IMG/VR virus record: IMGVR_UViG_3300028734_000003 | Coordinates: 1 to 64,000 of that record | Length of the DNA stretch: 64,000 nt | Reading direction: 5' to 3' (one strand) | Source: a virus | Part shown: positions 28,784 to 37,013 of the stretch, one piece after another | Layout: every line of letters begins with the position of its first letter | How positions within the stretch are numbered: position 1 is the first letter of the stretch | Position numbers and translations under genes: made by a program | The notes under the pieces: generated by a model | What the model was told of the DNA's origin: nothing | Databases searched by the model: none | What the model saw: only the letters and a program-made list of their open reading frames with translations

Positions 28784-28822
28784 TTTCCTTTAGTAGATAG
28801 TAAAAAAAGCTGTTGTAAAGGG

Positions 28823-28987
28823 TTATGCTGTCTCGTTCTCCTCCTGTAAAACCTCCAATATATTTTCCAATTCCTTATAAGTTTTATATTGTAATTCAAT
28901 TTCTGTCATTTCCAATTCTCCTTTTGTCATTGGGTATTGTTTTAAAATCTCCCCCACAATTTCCTTGACTAGATATATTTTTGGCAT
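28823..28987 (-). CDS. Small hypothetical protein
   Basis: 54 residues from ATG 28985-28987: PKIYLVKEIVGEILKQYPMTKG then a Glu-rich helix (YKELENILEVLQEENE). Longer readings without ATG were not used. A CCTTTACAAC element lies in the spacer downstream (28812-28821), ahead of the next gene. Confidence 0.62.
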   Translation of the reverse strand: MPKIYLVKEIVGEILKQYPMTKGELEMTEIELQYKTYKELENILEVLQEENETA

Positions 28988-28994
28988 TTGAATT

Positions 28995-29069
28995 TTAAGA
29001 AAGGAATAAAATTTGGACGCCCCCAAAGATAGCAAGGGCGATTCCAAAAAGGTATAAATGTAGAATCAT
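28995..29069 (-). CDS. Membrane microprotein
   Basis: 24 residues, almost entirely one hydrophobic helix (LYLFGIALAIFGGVQILFL). Starts with ATG, ends with TAA, and fits exactly in the space between two genes. It may be real, since other membrane microproteins occur in this operon, but a sequence this short can arise by chance. Confidence 0.4.
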   Translation of the reverse strand: MILHLYLFGIALAIFGGVQILFLS

Positions 29070-29094
29070 TTGTCTAATTATCTATAGATAAATA

Positions 29095-29397
29095 CTACTC
29101 GAAAGATATTTTTGGATTGTCAATTTCCACCAGTATAGATTCCTGATTGAATAAAGTTTTCAAAGTCGCTATGAATTCTCAATGCTCCTTGTCCGTGACT
29201 GTTGAGATAATGAGTGAATTTTCCTTGACAATTTCCCCGCTATCGTGGACGTAAAAGCCTTGCCCCTCCATAATTGTACCCCCTCCAAAATGTTTTCCCA
29301 CCAGATTCATAGTGATTTTGAAAGCCTCCACGATTCCAAAGGCTTGCAACTTTGTGTCCTTATCACAAAGTCAAAGATAGAATGTTTTCTTTTTCAT
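29095..29397 (-). CDS. First gene of the leftward operon, hypothetical
   Basis: 100 residues: KKKTFYLGLCDKDTKLQAFG, AFKITMNLVGKHFGGGTIMEGQGFYVHD, NSLIISTVTDKEHGEF. The beta-rich pattern with G-G-G-T ... G-x-G-Y-x-x-H is like small uncharacterised plasmid/phage proteins. Two TGA glycines. Its upstream region holds an inverted repeat and AT-rich promoter-like sequence, so it should be expressed first. Confidence 0.68.
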
Positions 29398-29426
29398 AAG
29401 TTTTCCGTTTACAATTTAAAAGTATC

Positions 29427-29460
29427 ACGGATTAAAAATTCTCCCCAGATTCTAATCCGT
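29427..29460 (-). promoter_or_regulatory. Inverted repeat in the leader of the leftward operon
   Basis: ACGGATTA (29427-29434) and TAATCCGT (29453-29460) form a perfect 8-base inverted repeat about 30 bases before the first ATG. A TATAAT box (minus strand, around 29472-29478) lies just upstream. It could be an operator or an attenuator hairpin. Confidence 0.5.
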
Positions 29461-29479
29461 TATATTTTTAAATTATAAT

Positions 29480-29765
29480 TTGCCTCGATAGTTTACGGTG
29501 AAAGTCTTATCACCTAGCCTGGAGAGTTTACCTCCTATATCATTTGCGTTGACCTCCTCGCTGTCTAGTCAAATTCCTTACAGAGTATCGACTAAGTTTT
29601 ATGGAGCGTCTTTGCCTTTTCCTACTATCTAAATGTAAAATATCAGTTGTACTCAAGACGGTCCGTCTGTTATTGTACTATATCCAGTCCCTTGCGTTTG
29701 TGCTAGATATATTTTAACGAGTTGCTTATGCTTATGCTTTGCGTCTTGTATGTATAGTATACGGA
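29480..29765. other. GC-richer untranslated island of unknown function
   Basis: This stretch is clearly less AT-rich than its surroundings and shows many short pairings (GGTGA/TCACC, GGAG/CTCC, TAGTC/GACTA). On the minus strand one frame reads protein-like (…GKGKDAP, NLVDTL, GLDSEEVNANDIGGKLSRLG…) but is cut by TAG and two TAA codons and has no start. It could be a structured RNA, a replication origin or a gene remnant. Confidence 0.4.
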
Positions 29766-30709
29766 TACACTTTTTTTAATGAGCTAGTGTTGCTCGCCGT
29801 TGCTATGTTTACTTGACGCTTTGAATTATACGAAAAAAAAATCAAAAAGCAATAGCGGTGATAACTGGATACTTGCAAAAATATACTACAAAATGATAGA
29901 AAATGATGGGCTGATATACCAGTTGAGAACTGCATTTGAATACTTTTTTTATAAAATAGAAAAAAATCTATACTTTTTTTATAGTTTTTTTGTAGTGATT
30001 TAAAAGATTATAGTTGTTGACTGGTAAAACTCAGACAAAAAAAATATAAAAATCTTTTTGATTTTGTATATTTTTGATTGAATCCATATAAAAAGCGTTG
30101 TTTTTTTGTAGTGAATATGAAAAAAAATATTTTACTACAAAAAGAAAACAGACTATATCTATATAAATATATTGTTTATATATATATATCTTTTTTGTTT
30201 CTCTACTACATTAAAAACTTATAGACTATATATAAGAAAATGGAAAAATAAAAAAAATAATTTTATAAGGACATAAGAAAACAAAAATGAAAAAGTTTTG
30301 AAAACGCTAGTTTTGTCAATTCAAGTATAGTGTTTTTATGTAGTAAAACGAAAAATTGCAGAAGTCAATAGTACCAATACTATACACAGTATACTTATAT
30401 GAGTCAATATATTTTATGTTTTATTTTTCGTACTTTGTCAATATGTTTTGTAGTGAATTGAATAAGTCAAGGGGGTAATGACCCATTGATGATAGGAGTA
30501 GGGGGGTTAACCCCTCCCTCTAAGTTTTCGCTTTTTATCTAATGGGGAAACTCTGTCAAAAAACAACTTGACTATTTTCCATCCCCTCCCAATAATAATT
30601 GATGGTTTTTTCTCATTAACGAAAAAATCACTTGATTTCCATTAACGAAAAACTATACTCAAAATATAGGAGTTTACTCCCTATCATTTATATTATTATT
30701 TTGAAACAC
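29766..30709. promoter_or_regulatory. AT-rich divergent control region with repeats
   Basis: About 0.9 kb without a convincing gene between the two main transcription units. It carries TTTTGTAGTGA three times (29987, 30104, 30446) plus several inverted TACTACAAAA copies, long A/T tracts (29940-30300), the palindrome GGGGTTAACCCC at 30503-30514 and a 13-base direct repeat CATTAACGAAAAA at 30614 and 30640. Such a mix of iteron-like sites and AT-rich DNA suits an origin and/or regulatory switch. Confidence 0.55.
30632..30659 (+). promoter_or_regulatory. Promoter-like sequence of the rightward operon
   Basis: TTGATT (30632-30637), 16 bases, TATACT (30654-30659). The second CATTAACGAAAAA repeat lies in the spacer, so a protein bound there would block it. 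First gene starts at 30710. Confidence 0.5.
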
Positions 30710-31723
30710 ATGGCAAAGTACGAAAAGAAATACAACTTCCTAGAAGAACTCAATACAAATTGAGCGTTTGACTTATCTATCTACGCCAAAAATTTTCTGA
30801 AATCTTTACCAACTATGGTGAGGATACAAGTGGAAACGCTTATCGAAACTGGTGACTATTGATTGGAAGGAACTTACCTTGTGAACTATAAATATAAAGA
30901 AGACTATGTTCCAGTTCGTGCGACATTTACACATACTTCAGTTGTTCCCATATCTCCAGTTGATTTAGAACATATCGAAATAGCTCCGCTGATATTAAGT
31001 GATGTGCCAATACTTAGCCCACTGGATCACGAAGAAGATGACGACGATATACCGGAAATATTTGATCCAGAACTAATGCCGGATATCGCTCCAATACCAG
31101 CAGATGACAAATATAAAGAATGTCCGTATTGTCATGAGAAATTCCTTTGAGATTTAGAAGTCCATTATAATGATGTGCATACACCAACGGCATATGCTGA
31201 TTGAACTCCAATCGAAAAACCTAAACAGAAAAGAAATAAGGGTAGAAATATGAAGGGTATTGAGTTTGAAATTACGGATTGAGAAAAATTCTATAAATTC
31301 GTACATCCAGGAGGACGTATTGAGTTTATTCCAAAGGACGTTCGGGAGCGGGAAATGGACGAGCTAGAATGAAAACACGTTAACAAAAAAACGGATTTAG
31401 AACCAGTGCCAGAATCCGTACAAGTTATTCCAACCCAAAAACCGGACACATCTAAATACGATGTTATCAATCCAATGATCATGGTCCTAAACTCTTTCGA
31501 GAAAGAACAGTTCCGTAAGTGGATGAAGTACCAATATAACAATACAGAAGCTGTTGTTGAAGAACGATTGTCAAAACTTATGCTATCTACCGACCAGGAA
31601 TATGTTATGAATCAAAAGATCGATCTCCTTGAATGGTACGAAACAGACCAAAAGAGCAGAAAGGAAATAGAAAATTTCGACTTCTTCTCTGATGACAAGA
31701 AAGACGATACTAAAAAGAAATAA
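30710..31723 (+). CDS. C2H2 zinc-finger protein heading the packaging operon
   Basis: 337 residues. N-terminal ~50 residues resemble a small helical repressor-like or partner domain (DLSIYAKNFLKSLPTMVRIQVETLIETGDYG). A Pro/Asp-rich linker (about 75-130) leads to C-P-Y-C-H-E-K-F-L-G-D-L-E-V-H-Y-N-D-V-H (C138, C141, H152, H157), a textbook C2H2 finger. Another acidic/Pro linker is followed by a helical C-terminal domain (about 255-335). Located two genes before the large terminase, so it could be the DNA-recognising small terminase or a late regulator; neither is proven. Stop overlaps the next ATG (TAATG). Confidence 0.7.
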
Positions 31724-31815
31724 TGTCAACCCTATTTTGTAATTGGAACTTGAAATAGTTCTCCAATACACTATCAACCAAGCATCAAATAGCTTTATCC
31801 GTAAACAAAATCCCT

Positions 31816-32184
31816 ATGGGAACTAGAGAAGACAGATTCCAGGCAATGAGTCACTCAATCAAAATGAGTATTTATTGACTTACACAATTTAAACAGAAAC
31901 CGCTTTTAGAATTTATTGAACCTATCTTTGATTTCTGGGATGCTAAACATCGAGAGAAGATCGAACAGAAATTCTCATGGATTATCAACGATGTTTATTC
32001 TAGACATAAGAGAGTTCTCAATAAACAATTTTCCGAATTCAAAGAAATTCGACTAGAGATAGGACTTCCAGTATCCGAAGAAGAAACAAAGAAACTTCTT
32101 AAGAAACTAAAGGATGTCCCAGAAGCAAGAGATATCATTCCAAAAGAAACTTTAGATTCTATGAAACAACCACTATGAAAATAG
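31816..32184 (+). CDS. Helical protein, small-terminase position; amber codon in 5' part
   Basis: 122 residues from ATG 31816. Helix-rich (MSHSIKMSIYGLTQFKQKPLL, DAKHREKIEQKFSWIINDVYS, EEETKKLLKKLKDVP). The same frame is protein-like further upstream, back to an ATG at 31723-31725 that overlaps the previous stop, but TAG at 31756-31758 (codon 12) interrupts it. So either translation starts late, or the amber is a lesion or is suppressed. The end runs through a TGA overlapping the GroES start. Small terminase is a guess from position. Confidence 0.6.
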
Positions 32185-32525
32185 AAGATACATCTATATT
32201 GGAAATAGAAAATATACAGGTACTAGGTATAAACGTACTTGTTCAAAGAATTGATGAGGCAGAAACTACTGCGTCTGGTATATTTTTAGGGACATCTGCC
32301 GAAAAAGACAATAAAAATTTCCTTGCAAATGATACATTTTTGGCAAAAGTTTTGAAAGTAGGTGAGGCTGTACAAATGGTTAAGCCAGGTGATCTCGTAT
32401 ATTGCAATAAATTCTTTGTTAAGTGAGTCAATGTTAAAAATATCGCTGGACTTAAAAATTCAGAGTATGGACTTCTCGAAGAACGTGGAGGAATCTATGC
32501 AAGAATATCTTCTTTATTTATATAA
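32175..32525 (+). CDS. groS: GroES-like co-chaperonin
   Basis: 116 residues. Pattern of the chaperonin-10 barrel: VLGINVLVQRIDEAETTASGIFLG (strand, mobile-loop region TTASGIFLG), FLAKVLKVGEAVQMVKPGDLVYCNKFF, and EYGLLEERGGIYARI. About 20 residues longer than host GroES at the N-terminus. The frame crosses one TGA (after FFVK). It works with the GroEL encoded 2.8 kb downstream, probably to fold phage capsid protein. Confidence 0.78.
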
Positions 32526-32539
32526 CCAAATCTACACAC

Positions 32540-32698
32540 ATGGGAAAGAACAAGAAAATGACAGGCAGTAGAGCAAAGACCGCTAAGAAAAAGAGAATTG
32601 ATCAAGCTATTAGAAATTATGAGATTAAACATCCAGCAAAGAAATCGGCATACGATATTGCCAGAGAAAAGGCTCTAGATTTGATGGATGGTGAATAG
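32540..32698 (+). CDS. Small basic protein
   Basis: 52 residues, about one third Lys/Arg (GKNKKMTGSRAKTAKKKR), followed by a short helix (SAYDIAREKALDLMDGE). Likely to bind nucleic acid. No TGA. Between GroES and a zinc-finger microprotein. Confidence 0.62.
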   Translation: MGKNKKMTGSRAKTAKKKRIDQAIRNYEIKHPAKKSAYDIAREKALDLMDGE

Positions 32699-32721
32699 TT
32701 TTATTATATAAATACTAAAGA

Positions 32722-32979
32722 ATGGATTGCGGTAAAACACAGTTTGTAAGCGAGAAAGTAGCACAACGTGTTATGGCCTCTATCCGCCACAATCCATGAA
32801 GAAAGTGAAAAGACAAGATTCCCAAAAGAACATACAGATGTCCAGATTGCAGGATGTGGCATATAACATCTCACGCAGATTGGCTTCCAGAACACAAAAA
32901 ATGACATATTTTTAATCTTTCACAAAACACACAATGCCAGAAGAAGAAAAAAAGAGACCGTACTCATGTACAGCAGTAA
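32722..32979 (+). CDS. Small zinc-finger-like protein
   Basis: 85 residues. Reads KIPKRTYRCPDCRMWHITSHADWLPEHKK: C-P-D-C with following His residues, like the zinc-finger/HNH-less fragments placed before terminase genes in many phages. Basic throughout. Its last 46 bases overlap the next gene. Function unknown; a DNA-binding packaging accessory is plausible. Confidence 0.62.
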
Positions 32980-33230
32980 ATTCATCAGTAAATTCATCAG
33001 CCCAAGTAAAACAAGATTGATTTGTTATAAGAATTTGGGATGCATATCGCATAGCAAACAAACAAATGGACGAACTAAACGAAACTATGTGAAAACTAGG
33101 TATAGGGCTTATGGCCGAACCGGATAGGGATTTTCCAGAAGGGGATAGTATGGAATCAGCTATTTGTAAATTACAGTATGTTCAATATGAAATAGGTAGG
33201 GCTATTACTCTCATACACAATTCCCTTTAG
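32934..33230 (+). CDS. Hypothetical protein upstream of terminase
   Basis: 98 residues, with VIRIWDAYRIANKQMDELNE and a helical end (CKLQYVQYEIGRAITLIHN). A direct repeat VNSSVNSS is encoded near residues 15-22. Two TGA glycines. Fifteen bases before the terminase gene. A phage structural or packaging accessory is possible. Confidence 0.62.
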
Positions 33231-33245
33231 TATTGAAATATTCTT

Positions 33246-35327
33246 ATGGCTGTAGATTTTACAAACTTCTCGAATGTTACAGATAAGAACTGAATATTGA
33301 GAGTGCTGGGGAACGCCATCAGCACCTCTTTTTCTATTAACTGAGATATACTTGATAACCCATTTATCTTATCCTCCACGCAATGGGATAAAATAAATCC
33401 GTTGATAAGAGATGACTTCTCGTCATCACTCATAAATAGGAAAAATATTGTCTATGCAGACAATCCAAAGATCAAAAGTCATAAGTTTTTCCTCCTAGAT
33501 GGAATAAAACTTATCGAATATATCGACAGAGAAAGCACTTGAGTAGTGGAATGAGAACAACCACTAGATGAAGATACACTGAAAGAGTCTATATTCTACC
33601 TAGCAAAATCAAAGATACTCTCAGATCTCCAGATAACCATCCTCAGAGAACTATCTAAGCAGTTCTATATCTACAAAGATGGGTCGTTGGTTCTAAGAGA
33701 GCAGGAACAACAGGCATTATTCAATGCAGATGATCCAGAACACGAAAAAATCAGATCCATATTAGATCTCCCATTTGAAATCTACTTCAACGCCATCCAA
33801 AATTTTCCGAAAGAATTAGTAGACGATGTTGTTATAGCCGAAGAACATAAATTTTTCAAGAACGATAGACTCCCAGTGAAGATTATTCCTCAGTTAGTCC
33901 GTGAGACTATGGTGAATGACGATGGTGGGACTATCAAGCTCTCCTATTGGCAGATGTATAAGGCCTATCATTCACTCAGAAAGAGATTTGTTTGGAATGC
34001 TTGTCCTAGACAATCGTGAAAAACGTTTGATGCGGTTCGTGACTGTTATCAAAGACTTCTTTCCAAAGACTATTACCGTATTATTTATATCTGTGAGACG
34101 GAAGCCGCCTTTAAGCAGCCACGGGATTACTTTGAGTCTCTATTGAAGAAGGCTGCCGATTACGGAATCATAGAACTCAACAGAAGTAACTTCACCATCA
34201 GGTGTCCTTTTGGTTGATCGACTGGAAATACGCTTACTTTCGTGTCTTCATTCTCTAAACTTGGGCCTAGATCTTTGAAGGGTAACTACTTTGTCTTCGA
34301 TGAAGGTGGAAAGATTAAGACATCTACATGGCTCGATGCTTTCCCAATTATCAATAATAATAATGCGGGCGTTTTGGTAAACTCTACTATCTTCCGAGAA
34401 ATGAAGAAGCTCGATTCGGAGCGGTTCTATAATGAACTCCTTGCTATTGAGATGTGATTTAAGCAGGATGAGGACGGTACCGATGAATGGATGGCCCTCA
34501 GAGTGAATATTGATCAGATTGAATGGCTCACACCAAAGCAAAAGAAAACAACCAAAGATACTTTGCGCCCATATCCAAATAGATTTTATTGCGAACTCTA
34601 TTCTCAACTACCAAAAGCAGACTCAACAGTTGTCCCTGAAGGATTCTTCATCATGTCTGACGAAGATAAAATTCAAAAGGACGAGTTCTTACTCCTTGGT
34701 CGGGATCTTGCAAAGAGGGTTGATACCGCAGGTATGCTTATGCTTTCTCAAAAGGACGGTATTGCATTTCGAGAAAGTAGACTCAGAGGATATACATATA
34801 CCCAACAAATAAATATCGTCAAAGAACTCAAACAGATGTATCCAGGACTTAAGGTGTGTGCCGATATATCAAATGAAGAGCAGGTTATTGAAAATAATCC
34901 AGGACTTATCGACTATCCTATCAAGTTCACCTCCGCTACCTCATGATTCAAGAAGGAATTCAGAGAATGAGTCACAATCTACAGTGTTGGTAAGGAGGTA
35001 TTGGTCAATAACTTCGTAAGTATGGCCGAAGAGGGTCAAGTAAAAGCGCTTTCTAAGCTGGAAATGTTTAGAATGGAAGCAGAAAATTACATAGGGAAAA
35101 GAAATGGTAGGGGTTGAATGAGTTATGAAGCCCAGGCTGGTACTGATGATCTTATGTCAGCTATGCTTTGTATTGCCTGGATATTCAAAACAACATATCT
35201 TGAGCCGCTTCGTATTTGGGAACAGCAAAGAGAGGCAGAAAAAAGGGCTCTCGAAAATGTTGAAAGAGATGACTATGGAAGAACTATAAAAAGAAAGAAG
35301 AATTGATATTACTGAAATATTTATTAA
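33246..35327 (+). CDS. terL: Terminase large subunit
   Basis: 693 residues. ATPase: Walker A NACPRQSGKTFDAV around residue 258, whose invariant Gly is TGA 34017-34019; Walker B NYFVFDEGGK with D352/E353. Nuclease: GRDLAKRVD (D487), VCADISNEEQ (D540) and AGTDDLMSAML (D634/D635) supply the acidic residues of an RNase H-like fold. The first ~230 residues form an extra N-terminal domain. It cuts and pumps DNA into the prohead at the portal encoded 1.7 kb downstream. A few TGA glycines near the C-terminus (NGYYGNIY). Confidence 0.93.
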
Positions 35328-35354
35328 CATTTTATACTGTAAGTTGTCGAAAAA

Positions 35355-36917
35355 ATGTCAAAAACTGTATTACTATGAGATGACGCTCGTAAAAAATTAT
35401 TTGAAGGAATGAAAATAGTTTCTACTGCCGTTATGTCTTCTATGGGTCCTTGCGGAAGGAATGCCGTCCTTGGAAGATTCGATAGATCCCCTGTTGTCAC
35501 AAATGATGGGGTTACAATCGCCAGAGAGATAAGTTTGCAAGATCCTGTAGAAAATATTTGAGCATCCATAATTAAGGAAGCCGCAGAGAAGACAAATAAG
35601 GAGGTAGGTGACTGAACTACTACCACCACTTGTCTTACCTACGCAATTGCAAAACATGGCCTATCGGAACTGCAAAACGGAACAAATCCGTTCGTATTAA
35701 GCAAAAATCTACATGAAATTGGGGATAGTATCGTTGAAAATATAAGAAAATACACAAAAACAATTAAACATACATCCCCAGAGGTAAAAGATATTGCCAC
35801 CATATCTGCACAGGACGAAGAAATTTGAGAAACTATAGCAAAATGTATCAAAGAAATATGACCAGATGGACAAATTTCTGTTGAGATTTCAAAGGAAATA
35901 GGTATCAAAGAGGAATTGAAAAAATGATACGTCATTGATGCTGGTTTGGTATCACCAATATTTATGCTCGATGAAGAAAATCTTCAATCAGACCTAAGTG
36001 ATGTAACAATATTGGTTGGTAAATGAGAGCTATCCGATGCATGAGGGGTGTTAATTTGAGTATTAGAGGAAATGCATTATGAGGGTAGAAAAAATTTACT
36101 AATTATGGCAGATGAGGTATCGTGAGGTGCTCTAGATGCTATAATAAAAAATAATAAAAGCTGAATGTTTAATATAATTGTAACATGATTACCATCTACA
36201 TGACAAAACTCTGAAGATATCTTAGAGGATGTTTATACTGTGTGTTGTTGGTGAGAAACAATTTTAGAAAGAGGATTCTCTGGCCAGATATGACGTGCAG
36301 GAAGGGTAGTATCTTGAAAAGATTCAACAGTTATTGTGGATTGATATTGAGAAGATGATTGAATAAATGAACGCATATCTATGTTAAAAAAGAAAAACTT
36401 AAAAGAAAAAAATGAGTATCGAAGAGAAAAGGTAGAAGAGAGAATCTCAAGACTTTCTTCTGGTGTTGCTATTATTTATGTTGGATGCCAAACAGAAATG
36501 GAGGCAGTCAATAAAAAATATAAAATCGAAGATGCAATATGTGCTACGAAATCAGCAATAAAGAACTGAATTGTTATTGGTGGTGGATTTGCCCTTGTTA
36601 GAGCCGCAACAGAGGTACCTGTTCCAGATTGATTTGGTGTTGCATGGAGAATACTTATAAACGCAATAAAAGAGCCAGCAAAAACCATAATATATAATGC
36701 GTGACGAGATGCAGAAAAGATTATACATCCGTGAGATATAAAATCAGAATTAGTTTTCAATTCCAAAACATGAGTATACACACCATGGGATGAATATAAA
36801 ATAATTGATCCGGCAAAGGTTGTTGAGTGCGCTGTCCAGAACGCAATATCAGCTGCTTGTATGTTTCTCACTACTGACGTTGTTGTATTTGAAACAGAAG
36901 ATATAATAAGTCAATAG
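35355..36917 (+). CDS. groL: Phage GroEL-type chaperonin
   Basis: 520 residues, near full length for Gro[21 protein letters not shown] and [13 protein letters not shown] open the equatorial domain; [15 protein letters not shown] gives the nucleotide Asp at 86 (E. coli position 87) with its Gly written TGA; later [52 protein letters not shown]. The apical domain is diverged. Over 25 TGA glycines. With the GroES at 32175 it forms a complete phage chaperonin; inserted between terminase and portal. C-terminal GGM tail is absent. Confidence 0.92.
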
Positions 36918-36970
36918 TGAACACATAAAATAATAAAAATCACTTGATTTTGACAAAAATAATGATATAG

Positions 36971-37001
36971 ACGTAGTAATCTGATTGCTACGTTTATTTT
37001 T
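36971..37001 (+). terminator. Rho-independent terminator after groL
   Basis: Eleven-pair stem ACGTAGTAATC/GATTGCTACGT (36971-36981 with 36983-36993, one G-T pair) followed by TTTATTTTTTAT. It separates the terminase/chaperonin unit from the portal gene, whose ATG is 13-20 bases later. Confidence 0.82.
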
Positions 37002-37013
37002 TATAAAATCTGT

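Noticed and set aside
29732-29935. Minus-strand 67-codon frame in the control region
   Set aside because: Low complexity, Ser/Phe-rich, crosses A/T tracts, no start context, neighbours are clearly untranslated.
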